This document shows positions 35,329-45,161 of a stretch of DNA of 64,000 nucleotides, one piece after another. Each line of letters starts with the position of its first letter. The stretch's first letter is position 1. The stretch is from RDXT01 sp033765305 (GTDB lineage Bacteria > Bacteroidota > Bacteroidia > J057). The DNA lies in assembly GCA_033765305.1 (NCBI GenBank), contig JANRID010000076.1, positions 1 to 64,000 on the forward strand, read 5' to 3'. Both the position numbers and the translations under genes were made by a program. The notes under the pieces are model-generated. The model saw only the letters and a list, made by a program, of their open reading frames with translations. It was not told where the DNA came from and did not search any database.

Positions 35329-38300
35329 ATGAGAAGATTGTTGTTACTCATGACCGTTGGTCTGCTGTCTATCGCGGGGCTTCAGGCTCAGCGGGTAGCC
35401 TCAGGCACGGTAACCGACGCGACGACCGGCGAGGCGCTGGTGGGCGTGGCGGTGACAGTGAAGGGGACCACCATCGGGATCTTCACGAATGTGGAGGGCA
35501 AATTCCGCCTGGAGGTGCCCGAAGGAGCTACGACCCTGATGTTCAGCATGCTGGGCCGCAAGACCCAGGAGACCCCCATCGGCGACGGCCCGATCAGCAT
35601 CTCGCTGGAGGAGGAAGATGTCACGGCGGATGAGATCGTGGTGACGGCGCTGGGCATCAAGCGCCAGGAGCGTTCGCTCGGCTACGCCGTGCAGGAGCTC
35701 AAAGGCGACAATGTGCAGCTGGTGCGCCAGACCGACGTATCTACGGCGCTGGCCGGCAAGATCGCCGGGATTCAGGTGCTGGGCCAGTCGGGCGTGAAGT
35801 TCGGCGCTGCCGCCATCCGCGTGCGCGGCGTGAACTCCCTCACCGGCGGCAACCCGCTCTATGTGGTGAACAATACCCCGGTGGATGACGCCGGCGCCGT
35901 CAACATGGACGATATCGAGACCCTCAGCGTGCTCAAAGGCCCGAACGCCGTGGCGCTGTATGGCCAGCGCGCGCAGGACGGCGTGATCCTGATCACGACT
36001 AAGCAGGGCCGCCAGGCCCCTGGCATCGGGGTGGAGATCAACTCTACGTCGATCTTCGAAGATGTGGCCGTGCTGCCGGTGTATCAGAACGAATACGGCG
36101 GCGGCTACTCCCAGGAATGGAGCACCTTCACCTACGATCCCGATGTGCATCCGGCTTCCTGGGCTGGCTTCGACGGCCACAACATCGTGGAATACTACGC
36201 CGACGAAAGCTGGGGCCCGAAACTGGACGGCACCCTGCACCGCCCCTGGTACAGCTGGTACGAAAACGATCCGGCGAACTTCGGCAAGCTGGTGCCTTTT
36301 TCCCCGCAGGCCAACAACGTCCGCGAGTTTTATGAGACCGGTGTCCAGCTCAACAACAACGTGGCCTTCTCCAAAGCCGGCGAGGGCTACCGCATCCGCC
36401 TGTCGTACACCAACGTGAACCACAACGGCGTGGTGCCCAACACCTTCCAGGGCCGCGACCTCGTGAGCGCCAACATGGAGTGGGAGCTGAACAAGAACTT
36501 CTCGGTCAATGCGAATATCAACTACGTGGACGAGCGCACCCGCAACCGCCCGCTGGATGAATATTCCAACCAGACCATCGGCTCCTTCAACCAGTGGTTC
36601 CAGCGCCAGCTCGACATCCCGAACCTGAAGAACTACCAGAATGCCGACGGCACCTTCCGGAGCTGGAACATCCTCGGCCCCGGCGACTATGACCCGGAAG
36701 ATCCCACCGCGTTCCTCAAGCCGCTCTACTGGGACAACCCCTATACGGAAATTTACCAGAATACCCGTGCGGAGCGCATCGGCCGCCTCTATGGCCACCT
36801 GACCTTCCAGTACAAGATCACCCGCGACCTGCGCGTGAGCCTGACCGCCCGCCGCAACCTGTACGACCGCGACCGCAGCAGCCGCGTGGCTTCCGGCACG
36901 CTCAACATCGACGGGTTCTCGACGAGCAACCTCAAAAAAGAAGAAAACAACTACGAGCTCATCGCCGACTACAGCAAGCAGTTCGGCGTGCTGAGCGTGG
37001 ACGCCAACCTGGGCGGCAACATCCGCCAGAACCTGGTGGAAAGCGAAGCGATGGCTACGGTCGGCGGCCTGACGGTCCCGGGCCTGTACAATATCAGAGC
37101 TTCCGCCAACCGCCCGGAGGTGTCCAACTTCTTCTCCGAGAAAGTGGTCCGCAGCGTTTTCGGCCGGGTAGGCCTGGGCTTTCGCGAAATGCTGTACCTG
37201 GACGCCTCGCTCCGCAATGACTGGTCTTCCGCCCTGCCGATCATAGACAATTCCTATCTGTATCCGTCCGTATCGGCCAGCTTCATCTTCTCCGAGCTGA
37301 TGGGCAATACCGATGGCTGGTTCAACTTCGGCAAGATCAAAGGCTCCTTCGGCCAGATCGGCAGCGACATCGATCCCTACAACATCTACATCACCTACGC
37401 CCTGGGCACCCCCTTCGGCACCAACCCGACCCAGTCTGTGCCGGACCGCCTGCCGAATGCCGACCTGCGCCCGGCGCTGTCGTCCTCCTATGAGGCCGGG
37501 ATCGACCTGCGCTTCTTCCAGAACCGCATCGGCCTGGATGTGACCCTGTACCAGCGCGACAACCTCGACCAGATCATCCCGATCGACGTGGCCCGCTCCA
37601 GCGGCTACAGCACGGCGCTGATCAATGCCGGCCATATCCAGAGCCGCGGCCTCGAAGTCATCCTGCGCACGACGCCCATCGAGACCAGCGACCTGCGCTG
37701 GGACCTGAACCTCAACTTTGCCCGCAACACCTCCCGGGTGCTCGAGCTGGCTGAAGGCCTCACCAACTACCAGCTGGGCGCTTCCTGGCGGGGGATCACC
37801 GTGAATGCCAAAGTGGGCGAAGAATGGGGCACGCTCAACGGCCGCCGCATCGTCATCGACTCCGCTTCCGGCAAGCGCGTGGTGAACTCCAGCGGGTTCT
37901 ACCAGTTTGAGCTGAACAAAGACCTGGGCGGCACCCTGCCCAAGTTTACCGGCGGCGCCTACACCAGCCTGACGTACAAAGGCATCGACTTCGGCGCCTC
38001 GCTCGACTACCAGATCGGCGGCAACTTCTTCTCCGTTACCCGGATGTTCAACGCCTACTCCGGCCTGGCCGACTTTACCGCAGGCAATAACGAGCTGGGC
38101 AACCCGCGCCGCGACCCCGTGGCCGACGGCGGCGGCGTGCTGCTCGACGATGCCGTGCTGGCCGGCGGCGAGCCGAACAACATCCGCGTCGAAACCCAGG
38201 ACCTCTACGAAGGTGCGCTCTTCGCCCTGCACGATTACTGGATCTACGACGCCAGCTACGTGAAGCTCCGCGAGGTGCGCGTGGGCTATGTGTTCAACCG

Positions 38301-38481
38301 CAGCATGCTCGGCGGCCTGCCGATTCAGACCCTGGGCATCTCCATCATCGCCCGCAACCCTGCGCTGCTGTTCACCAATGTCAAAGGAGTGGACCCCTCC
38401 GAACTCGAATACTGGTGGACGGAAGGCGGCCAGCATCCCGGCCTGCGTTCCCTCGGCTTCAACCTCCGTGTCGGCTTCTAA
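35329..38481 (+). CDS. SusC/RagA family TonB-dependent outer-membrane transporter
   Basis: A 1050-residue second SusC-type transporter with signal peptide (LLLLMTVGLLSIAGLQAQ), carboxypeptidase-regulatory-like domain (ASGTVTDATTGEALVGVAVTV), and plug motifs (IVVTALGIKRQERSLGYAVQ, IRVRGVNSLTGGNPLYVVNN, LKGPNAVALYGQRAQDGV). It belongs to a different branch from the first SusC (TALGIKRQERSLGYAVQE is typical of the branch paired with SusD-like_2 partners). Its 5' end (AAGCCTTATTATGAGAAGATT) closely resembles that of the first SusC gene. The SusD partner starts 30 bp downstream. Confidence 0.95.
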   Translation: MRRLLLLMTVGLLSIAGLQAQRVASGTVTDATTGEALVGVAVTVKGTTIGIFTNVEGKFRLEVPEGATTLMFSMLGRKTQETPIGDGPISISLEEEDVTADEIVVTALGIKRQERSLGYAVQELKGDNVQLVRQTDVSTALAGKIAGIQVLGQSGVKFGAAAIRVRGVNSLTGGNPLYVVNNTPVDDAGAVNMDDIETLSVLKGPNAVALYGQRAQDGVILITTKQGRQAPGIGVEINSTSIFEDVAVLPVYQNEYGGGYSQEWSTFTYDPDVHPASWAGFDGHNIVEYYADESWGPKLDGTLHRPWYSWYENDPANFGKLVPFSPQANNVREFYETGVQLNNNVAFSKAGEGYRIRLSYTNVNHNGVVPNTFQGRDLVSANMEWELNKNFSVNANINYVDERTRNRPLDEYSNQTIGSFNQWFQRQLDIPNLKNYQNADGTFRSWNILGPGDYDPEDPTAFLKPLYWDNPYTEIYQNTRAERIGRLYGHLTFQYKITRDLRVSLTARRNLYDRDRSSRVASGTLNIDGFSTSNLKKEENNYELIADYSKQFGVLSVDANLGGNIRQNLVESEAMATVGGLTVPGLYNIRASANRPEVSNFFSEKVVRSVFGRVGLGFREMLYLDASLRNDWSSALPIIDNSYLYPSVSASFIFSELMGNTDGWFNFGKIKGSFGQIGSDIDPYNIYITYALGTPFGTNPTQSVPDRLPNADLRPALSSSYEAGIDLRFFQNRIGLDVTLYQRDNLDQIIPIDVARSSGYSTALINAGHIQSRGLEVILRTTPIETSDLRWDLNLNFARNTSRVLELAEGLTNYQLGASWRGITVNAKVGEEWGTLNGRRIVIDSASGKRVVNSSGFYQFELNKDLGGTLPKFTGGAYTSLTYKGIDFGASLDYQIGGNFFSVTRMFNAYSGLADFTAGNNELGNPRRDPVADGGGVLLDDAVLAGGEPNNIRVETQDLYEGALFALHDYWIYDASYVKLREVRVGYVFNRSMLGGLPIQTLGISIIARNPALLFTNVKGVDPSELEYWWTEGGQHPGLRSLGFNLRVGF

Positions 38482-38511
38482 GCTCCGGATCAACCTCAAC
38501 GAACTCTCATT

Positions 38512-39948
38512 ATGAAGAAGATATTTTGGCTGTTTATGGTGGCTCTGGTGGCGGTAAGCTGCGACCCGAGCGACTTCGGCGACATGAACAAGGATCCGAA
38601 CAACCCCTCGGATCCGCTTCCGCCCGCGCTTTTCTCCTCTGCCATGCGCGACATCGGCTCGATTCCCACGGCTTTCGTAGGGCCTCTGTATGCGCAGCAG
38701 CTGTCTGAAAAGCAGTACACCGAAGAGTCCCGCTACCGGACCATCAACTTCGACTATGCGTTCTGGTACACCGCTCCGCTTGCGAACCTCCAGAAGCTGA
38801 TCGAACTCAATACCAGCGAGGAGACCAAGCTGCTGGCATCTGCGCATGGATCGAACAGCAACCAGATCGCGGTTGCGCGGATCCTCAAGGCCTACGTCTT
38901 CCTGCACCTGACCGACCGCTGGGGCAATATCCCCTACTTCGAAGCCCTCAAAGGCTCAGACGACTTCGAGCCTGCCTTTACCAGCCAGGAAGAAGTGTAC
39001 AACGACCTGTTCAAGGAGCTGAAGGAAGCGGCGGCGCAGATCGACGGCGGCGCCGGCGTATCGGGCGACCTGATCTGCGGCGGCGACATGGCCAAGTGGG
39101 AAAAATTTGCCAATACCCTCCGCATGGTAATGGCCCTGCGCCTGACCAAGGTGAATCCCACGAAAGGCCAGGCGGAGTTCAATGCCGCCGTGACCGACGG
39201 CGTGCTGGATTCCAACGACGACAACGTGTACTTCCAGTACCTCAACGATGCCGCCAACGAGAACCCCTGGAACACCCGCTTCGACACCCGCCTGGACTAT
39301 TGCGTGAGCAATACCCTGGTGAATTACATGAAGCCGCTCGCCGATCCGCGCCTGGAGGTCTATGCCAACCCCGCACTGGGCGCAGGCGAGATCGTAGGCA
39401 TGCCCTACGGCATCTCCAATGCCGACGCCGGCGCCGTGACGAACAGCTCGGTGTCCTTCCTCGGTGCTGCCATGCGCACCCAGGATGCGCCCGCCTACCT
39501 GGTGTACTACGCGCAGGTGCTCTTCTCGATGGCCGAAGCGGCCAAGCTGGGCTGGATCGCCGGCGGCGATGCGCAGGCTGAGCAGTTCTACAAGGATGCC
39601 ATCAAGGCTTCGTGGGAACAGTACGGCGTGTTTGACCAGACCGCGTTCGATGCCTTCATCGCGCAGCCGGCAGTGGCCTACACGCCGGAGGCCGCGCTGG
39701 AAAAGATCCTGACCCAGAAGTGGGTAGCATCCTTCCTGACGGGCTACGAGCCCTGGGTGGAATGGCGCCGCACGGGTTTCCCGGCCCTTGCGCCGGCGCC
39801 CGCTCCCATGAACCCCAGCGGCCTGATTCCCCGCCGCCAGGCCTATCCGACCTGGGAAGCCACGCTCAACGGCACGAACTACGAGGCGAACGAGACCGCG
39901 CAAGGCCCTGACAACCAGGACACCCGCTCCTGGTGGGACCGCCCCTGA
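38512..39948 (+). CDS. SusD-like_2 family surface lipoprotein
   Basis: A 478-residue lipoprotein (lipobox AVSC in VALVAVSCDPSDFG) of the SusD-like_2 subgroup, recognisable from FGDMNKDPNNPSDPLPPALF, RILKAYVFLHLTDRWGNIPYFEALK, WEKFANTLRMVMALRLTKV and the C-terminal WVASFLTGYEPWVEWRRTGFP. It is the binding partner of the SusC 30 bp upstream. The pair ends at a strong hairpin. The substrate is unknown; no degradative enzyme is nearby. Confidence 0.93.
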   Translation: MKKIFWLFMVALVAVSCDPSDFGDMNKDPNNPSDPLPPALFSSAMRDIGSIPTAFVGPLYAQQLSEKQYTEESRYRTINFDYAFWYTAPLANLQKLIELNTSEETKLLASAHGSNSNQIAVARILKAYVFLHLTDRWGNIPYFEALKGSDDFEPAFTSQEEVYNDLFKELKEAAAQIDGGAGVSGDLICGGDMAKWEKFANTLRMVMALRLTKVNPTKGQAEFNAAVTDGVLDSNDDNVYFQYLNDAANENPWNTRFDTRLDYCVSNTLVNYMKPLADPRLEVYANPALGAGEIVGMPYGISNADAGAVTNSSVSFLGAAMRTQDAPAYLVYYAQVLFSMAEAAKLGWIAGGDAQAEQFYKDAIKASWEQYGVFDQTAFDAFIAQPAVAYTPEAALEKILTQKWVASFLTGYEPWVEWRRTGFPALAPAPAPMNPSGLIPRRQAYPTWEATLNGTNYEANETAQGPDNQDTRSWWDRP

Positions 39949-39978
39949 CGCCCATCTGATCAGATAAGGACCTTAGGG

Positions 39979-40005
39979 ATCCCCCGCAGCCTGTCTGCGG
40001 GGGAT
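39979..40005 (+). terminator. Hairpin terminator of the second SusC-SusD unit
   Basis: ATCCCCCGCAG (39979-39989), loop CCTGT, CTGCGGGGGAT (39995-40005), followed by TTCCCGTTTTC. Perfect 11-bp stem. Confidence 0.8.
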
Positions 40006-40126
40006 TTCCCGTTTTCAGGCCCGGCAATCGTTGCACTTGGGCAGGGTCCGGCCCGAAAATCCCGGCGGTGCTTTTTCCTGATATTGAATTTGGTAACTTC
40101 GCGCCGTACCTCAACTCCAACGGAAC

Positions 40127-41410
40127 ATGAGTCATATCCTGGAAGTAAGCGCACGGGAAATCCTCGATTCGCGGGGCAACCCGACGGTCGAAGTCGAAGT
40201 CACCACCACCGAAGGGATCTCCGGCCGCGCGGCTGTGCCGTCCGGCGCCAGCACCGGCATGTATGAAGCCGTAGAGCTCCGCGACGGCGGCGACCGCTAC
40301 CTCGGAAAAGGCGTAGAGAAGGCCGTCCAGAACGTCACCGATATCATCGCGCCCGAGCTCGAAGGCATGCTCGTATATGATCAGGCCCGCATCGACCAGC
40401 TGATGATCGAGCTGGACGGCACGCCGAACAAAGGCAAGCTGGGCGCCAATGCCATCCTCGGCGTATCCCTGGCCGCCGCCCGCGCCGCCGCTGCTACGTT
40501 CAATATGCCCCTCTACCGCTACGTGGGCGGCGTGAACGCCCGCGTGCTGCCGGTGCCCCTGATGAACATCCTCAATGGCGGCAGCCACGCCGACAACCCC
40601 ATCGACCTCCAGGAGTACATGATCGTTCCGGTCAAGGCCGAGAGCTTCCGCGAGGCCCTGCGCATGGGCGCCGAGACCTTCCACGCCCTCAAGAGTGTGC
40701 TCAAGAAGCGCGGCCTCGGCACCAACGTCGGCGACGAAGGCGGCTTTGCCCCCAACATCCCCTCCAACGAGGATGCCCTCAAAACCATCATGGAGGCCAT
40801 CGAAAAAGCCGGCTACGTGCCGGGCGAAGATATCTTCATCGCCCTGGATGCCGCCAGCTCCGAGTTTTTCGACGCTGAAAAAGGCAAATACGTCTTCAAG
40901 CATTCCACCAAGGAAGAATTCACCTCCTCCGAAATGGTGGGCTTCTGGGCCGACTGGTGCCAGCGCTATCCCATCGTGTCCATCGAGGACGGCCTGGATG
41001 AAAACGACTGGACCGGCTGGGCAGAACTGACCCAGAAGCTCGGCAAGAAAGTCCAGCTTGTGGGCGACGACCTGTTCGTGACGAACGTGAACTTCCTCAG
41101 CCGCGGCATCCGCGAGCAGGTGGCCAATGCCATCCTCGTGAAAGTCAACCAGATCGGCTCCCTGACCGAAACCATCGATGCCGTGCAGCTTGCCACCCGC
41201 AGCAGCTATACCAGCATCATGAGCCACCGCAGCGGCGAAACCGAAGATACCACCATCGCCGACCTCGCCGTGGCGCTGAGCACCGGCCAGATCAAGACCG
41301 GCTCGGCTTCCCGCTCGGACAGGATCGCGAAGTACAACCAGCTGCTCCGCATCGAGGAGGAGCTGGGCAGCGCCGCCATCTACGGCGGCAGCCGCTTCCC
41401 GTACGTGTGA
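40127..41410 (+). CDS. eno: Enolase
   Basis: Interconverts 2-phosphoglycerate and phosphoenolpyruvate in glycolysis. The 427-residue length is normal. Landmarks: AREILDSRGNPTVEVEV at the start, VPSGASTGMYEAVELRDG loop, GDEGGFAPNI, IFIALDAASSEFF (metal ligand), YPIVSIEDGLDENDW, VGDDLFVTN, ILVKVNQIGSLTET with the catalytic Lys, and SHRSGETEDTTIADLAVA. A TAACTTCG sequence near 40095 is a poor -7 candidate. It is followed by a hairpin. Confidence 0.99.
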   Translation: MSHILEVSAREILDSRGNPTVEVEVTTTEGISGRAAVPSGASTGMYEAVELRDGGDRYLGKGVEKAVQNVTDIIAPELEGMLVYDQARIDQLMIELDGTPNKGKLGANAILGVSLAAARAAAATFNMPLYRYVGGVNARVLPVPLMNILNGGSHADNPIDLQEYMIVPVKAESFREALRMGAETFHALKSVLKKRGLGTNVGDEGGFAPNIPSNEDALKTIMEAIEKAGYVPGEDIFIALDAASSEFFDAEKGKYVFKHSTKEEFTSSEMVGFWADWCQRYPIVSIEDGLDENDWTGWAELTQKLGKKVQLVGDDLFVTNVNFLSRGIREQVANAILVKVNQIGSLTETIDAVQLATRSSYTSIMSHRSGETEDTTIADLAVALSTGQIKTGSASRSDRIAKYNQLLRIEEELGSAAIYGGSRFPYV

Positions 41411-41436
41411 GCCGCATCCGCAGCCGGATGACAGGG

Positions 41437-41463
41437 ACTGCCGCAGGAACTTCCTGCGGCAGT
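41437..41463 (+). terminator. Terminator after enolase
   Basis: ACTGCCGCAGG (41437-41447) pairs with CCTGCGGCAGT (41453-41463), loop AACTT, followed by TCTGTTT. Located 26 bp after the enolase stop. Confidence 0.75.
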
Positions 41464-41541
41464 TCTGTTTAGGCGGAGGAATGAACAGACGGATTGAGTA
41501 TCAGGGATCTGCACAAGCGGAATGATTTTTTGCATCCGCAT

Positions 41542-41557
41542 GCCTTCATATGAAGGC
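41542..41557. promoter_or_regulatory. Perfect 16-nt palindrome upstream of the IPT/kelch gene
   Basis: GCCTTCATATGAAGGC is completely self-complementary. It covers the upstream candidate start (ATG at 41550), which makes a regulatory role more likely than coding there and favours the start at 41595. An operator for the downstream operon is possible. Confidence 0.45.
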
Positions 41558-41594
41558 CTTTGCGTATTTTCGGGCAGGTATCAACTGCGGAATC

Positions 41595-43394
41595 ATGCGA
41601 AAGGATGCAACATGGCTGCATGCGGCGGGCGCGATGCTGGTAGGCATACTGCTCAGTGTGCTGCTGGCCGGCTGCGTAACGGAATTCACCCGCTGGGACG
41701 CGGACATTTTTATCCATACCGGCGAAGTGACGGACATCACGGACAGCTCAGCGGTATTTCACGGGCAGATCCTGGCGCCGGACGCTTCGGAAGTGCAGGA
41801 ATACGGGTTTGTGTGGGATGAGGGGGCAGGGTCGACAGCGGTGGATGCGAAGCGGTCGCTGGGCAGCAGTCCGGGGCCGGAGCCGTTCCGGGCGGTCATC
41901 GAATCCGACATGCGGGCCGGGGTCCAGTACCATGTGCGGGCATTCGCCCGGATCCGGAGCGGCATCGTGTACGGCAATTCGGTGCGGTTTACGTCGGAGG
42001 GCTACAACGAATCGAAGATTACCAGCATAAGTCCGCAGGAGGGGGCTGCCGGGACCGTAGTGCTGATCGAAGGCGTACGGTTCTGCACGAATCAGGCTTC
42101 TCTTCAGGTCTACTTTGGCAACAGCCAGGCGCTGATACTGGAGGCCACCTCTACGTTTATCCGGGCAGAAGTGCCGGATCCGCCGAGAGAAACGGGTGCT
42201 GTGCAGGTCCGTGTTTCCTGCAATGGAGAAACGACGTATGCGCCGGTTTCCTTTACCTTGCTGAAACTCAAGATTACCGGAATCAGTCCCCGGCGCACCT
42301 TTGCGCCTGGCATGATCCGGATCGGAGTGCAGCATATGAGCATGCTGGACCATTGGACGGCAGGACTCGCGCCGCTCGATGGCCAGCCCTATGAGATCGA
42401 TCTGGAGCGGTCATGGGGATGGACAGCAGATACTATACGATTTGCCGTGAATGCCTATGTGCCGATGGGCCGCTATGCATTGTGGGTACGCTCTCCCTAT
42501 CAGGGCACAGTATGGAGTCCGGATACCGTTACAATTCTCTCGGAATGGGAGCAGATTGCCGCATATCCTGGACCAAGACGCTGCAACCCCCTGAGTTTTT
42601 CGGTATCAGGGCAGGTGTATGTGACTATGGATGCAGGCTTGTATAGTTCTGTGGACATGAGCCGCTTGTGGAGGTATGATCCTGTGCAGAATGATTGGAA
42701 TATGCTGAGTCAATTTCCGGGCGGATACCGGTATCAGGGAATCGCATTCACCCGTGGAAATCAGGCATATCTGGCCGGAGGCAGAAATAACGACGGGGAT
42801 TTTCCGGCAGATATATGGAGCTACGATCCCGGTTCCGATACATGGCTTATAGCCGCAAGCTATCCAGGACCGCTGCCGATGGTATTCGGATTCGGGATCG
42901 GCAGCAAGATCTACGTCGGCAGCTGGGGGGACTCTACCCTGCTGGATTTCTGGGAATACGATACGGGAACCCTTCAATGGACCGAACGGTCGATGCAGGG
43001 GTATGATTTTGTGCCCGAATTTCCCGTCTGGACCTTTACTGCCCGCGGAAAAGGATATGTGTTTGCGCCAGATGCGCTGCTTGAGTATTCGCCTGCTTCT
43101 GGAACCTGGACTGCGCGGGCGGCACCTCCGGATGGATTGACTTCCAGCGCGATGGTTATTCATGATACCAAGGTATATGTAGCTGGCCAGCAGGATAACG
43201 CCAGCAGGCTCCATGTGTACGATTTGGACGTGGATGCATGGAGCGTGTACCAGCGGCATTTGCCCGGCGGAGCGATCGGATCTGTGCTGAGTGCACCGGA
43301 CTCTGATACGGGGTATCTCTTACTTGCCGGCCCGCTGTCCAGTTCCAGCAGCGGCTGCGGCACCTACTGCTTCCGCCACGACAGCCTCCCCTAA
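41595..43394 (+). CDS. Surface lipoprotein with IPT/TIG domain and kelch repeats
   Basis: A 599-residue lipoprotein (lipobox LAGC in LLSVLLAGCVTEF). An Ig-like N-terminal domain is followed by an IPT/TIG domain (ITSISPQEGAAGTVVLIEGVRF), a second IPT-like segment (ITGISPRRTFAPGMIRI) and, from about residue 310, kelch-type beta-propeller repeats (LWRYDPVQNDWNMLSQFPGG, DIWSYDPGSDTWLIAASYPG, LYSSVDMSR). Typical of extracellular binding proteins. The second half uses noticeably more AT-rich codons than its neighbours. The start at 41595 (MRKDATW) is preferred over 41550 because the latter lies in a palindrome. First gene of a run to 46489; the next gene starts 11 bp on. Confidence 0.83.
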   Translation: MRKDATWLHAAGAMLVGILLSVLLAGCVTEFTRWDADIFIHTGEVTDITDSSAVFHGQILAPDASEVQEYGFVWDEGAGSTAVDAKRSLGSSPGPEPFRAVIESDMRAGVQYHVRAFARIRSGIVYGNSVRFTSEGYNESKITSISPQEGAAGTVVLIEGVRFCTNQASLQVYFGNSQALILEATSTFIRAEVPDPPRETGAVQVRVSCNGETTYAPVSFTLLKLKITGISPRRTFAPGMIRIGVQHMSMLDHWTAGLAPLDGQPYEIDLERSWGWTADTIRFAVNAYVPMGRYALWVRSPYQGTVWSPDTVTILSEWEQIAAYPGPRRCNPLSFSVSGQVYVTMDAGLYSSVDMSRLWRYDPVQNDWNMLSQFPGGYRYQGIAFTRGNQAYLAGGRNNDGDFPADIWSYDPGSDTWLIAASYPGPLPMVFGFGIGSKIYVGSWGDSTLLDFWEYDTGTLQWTERSMQGYDFVPEFPVWTFTARGKGYVFAPDALLEYSPASGTWTARAAPPDGLTSSAMVIHDTKVYVAGQQDNASRLHVYDLDVDAWSVYQRHLPGGAIGSVLSAPDSDTGYLLLAGPLSSSSSGCGTYCFRHDSLP

Positions 43395-43405
43395 CCGAAC
43401 CTGCC

Positions 43406-44122
43406 ATGCGAACAGCCTGTCTATACCTGATCATCAGCCTGCTGGCCTTGTGCGCGCCTGCCGGACGCGCGGGCGCGCAGCCCTTCTTCGAGGCCCGGCG
43501 CCAGCTGTTGGCGGGCATCACCGGCGCCTTGCCTACCGCACCCGCCTACGTGTCGCGGGGCGGACTCATCACCCCCTCGCTCTACGGCGGGCTGCGCTCC
43601 GCTGCATCGGGCAGCATCGCCGTGGAGCAGCGCCTGAGCCCGCTGCTGCACGCCGGCCTCGAAGGCGCCGTCCTGACCCTGAATAACTGGACCGGCCCGG
43701 ATGCTTCGGTCAAGTACCGGGGCTCCTGGGTGAACCTGCTTTCCCTGCATCCCTATCTCCGGCTTGCCACCGTCCACCGGAAGTACGGCCTGCTGAGCCG
43801 GATGAACCTTTCGGGCATCCTGGGCGCTGGCCCCGGGCGCGGATTCGTGGCAGGGAGCGCCGACATGCTCGTATTTTCCCGTCGAGGTTACCGTTTGGCA
43901 CGCGGGAATATGTTCCGGTTTCAGTACCCGGCCTTCGGCCTGCATGCTGCCCTCCGGCTGCAGTACAGCCTGGGCCAGCACACCGGCCTTTTCCTGACCC
44001 TCGGCGCGCAGCGCAGCTACGGACGCACGCCCTGGACCCTCGATCCCTACCTGCAGTATGCCTATCTCCAGACCGGCTTTCTGATCCGCCTCCGCCATGA
44101 TCCGCGCTACTACCTTCCCTGA
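43406..44122 (+). CDS. Predicted outer-membrane beta-barrel protein
   Basis: A 238-residue protein with signal peptide (LYLIISLLALCAPAGRAGAQ). The mature part alternates polar and hydrophobic residues in strand-like runs (HAALRLQYSLGQHTGLFLTL, WTLDPYLQYAYLQTGFLIRL) and ends with an aromatic residue near the C-terminus (DPRYYLP), as in outer-membrane barrels. No family recognised. Its 3' end overlaps the next gene by 26 bp, which indicates translational coupling to the WD40 gene. Confidence 0.75.
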   Translation: MRTACLYLIISLLALCAPAGRAGAQPFFEARRQLLAGITGALPTAPAYVSRGGLITPSLYGGLRSAASGSIAVEQRLSPLLHAGLEGAVLTLNNWTGPDASVKYRGSWVNLLSLHPYLRLATVHRKYGLLSRMNLSGILGAGPGRGFVAGSADMLVFSRRGYRLARGNMFRFQYPAFGLHAALRLQYSLGQHTGLFLTLGAQRSYGRTPWTLDPYLQYAYLQTGFLIRLRHDPRYYLP

Positions 44123-45086
44123 CCGCCGCCTGGCTGTGCTGCTGCTGGCCTGCCTGCTGCCGCTGGGCCTCGCCGCGCAGCGCGCGGACAAGCGCCCCAA
44201 GCCCTCCGGCGCGGTCGTGTACGACCTGGCCCTGAGTCCCGACAGCAGCTGGCTTGCCTTCATCGAGGGCTTCGGCGTGCACATCCTCCCGCTGGACAGC
44301 GGCGGCCTGCCGCTGCACTGGTCCACCCAGGGCGAGCACCGCAGCATCCCCCTGGCCATCGCCTACGCGGCAGACGGAAGCGCCATCGCTACTGCCGGGC
44401 GCGACAGCAGCATCCTGATCTGGGATCTGGCCAGCCAGACGGTGCGCCGCCGCCTTCAGCTGCACCGCGGCATCGTCATCACCCTGGCCTGGAGCCCCGA
44501 CGGGCAGTACCTGGCTTCCGGCGGCACCGACGGGCGGGTGCTCATCTCCGATGCCGCCAGCGGCGAGCTCCACCTCGACGGGCGGGCGCACGGCAGCGAC
44601 GTGACCGCTGTCGCCTTTCATCCGGATTCCTACCTGATGGCCTCCTGCGCCGCCGACGGCAGCATCGCCATCTGGGATGTGGCATCGGCTACGCGGCTTT
44701 CGCTGATTCAGACCGGCAAGCTGCAGCAGAAGCTGCAGTTTGCCCAGGACGGTTCCCACCTCTATACGGTCGGCGGGCAGGGCCGGGTAGGGCAGTGGAA
44801 TGTGCGCCAGCCCGAGCGCCCGGTGGAGGGCGGCGGCGTCGGCACCGGGCCGGGCTGGAACATCGCCCTGTCCTACGACCGGCGCTCGCAGATGCTGGCT
44901 ATCGGCGGCATCGGCAGATCGGTGCGGATCAGCTCGCCGCAGCTGAAGTATTCCTATGCCGCCCGCGTGCCGGTATTCGACCTGGCCCTGCTCTTCGACG
45001 AAACCCATCACCGCTTCCGCCTGGCGATGGCCACCTGCGGGCGGGGCCTGTTGCTCGTCGACGGCGAAGACCTGAAGGTCCGCTGA
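44097..45086 (+). CDS. Exported WD40-repeat protein
   Basis: A 329-residue protein with signal peptide (LAVLLLACLLPLGLAAQ) and about six WD40-type blades (VVYDLALSPDSSWLAF, AYAADGSAIATAGRDSSILI-type, ITLAWSPDGQYLASGGTDGR, TAVAFHPDSYLMASCAADGS, IWDVASATRL). Unusually, it is exported rather than cytoplasmic. Beta-propellers of this kind are protein-interaction platforms; the partner is unknown. It overlaps the barrel gene by 26 bp and precedes the sigma factor by 75 bp. Confidence 0.87.
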   Translation: MIRATTFPDRRLAVLLLACLLPLGLAAQRADKRPKPSGAVVYDLALSPDSSWLAFIEGFGVHILPLDSGGLPLHWSTQGEHRSIPLAIAYAADGSAIATAGRDSSILIWDLASQTVRRRLQLHRGIVITLAWSPDGQYLASGGTDGRVLISDAASGELHLDGRAHGSDVTAVAFHPDSYLMASCAADGSIAIWDVASATRLSLIQTGKLQQKLQFAQDGSHLYTVGGQGRVGQWNVRQPERPVEGGGVGTGPGWNIALSYDRRSQMLAIGGIGRSVRISSPQLKYSYAARVPVFDLALLFDETHHRFRLAMATCGRGLLLVDGEDLKVR

Positions 45087-45161
45087 GGAGCGCAAGATGC
45101 AGACCGGGCTGAACTTTCTGCCGCGCACGGGGTTGTACAAGCTGGTCCTTCAACGCCTCCC

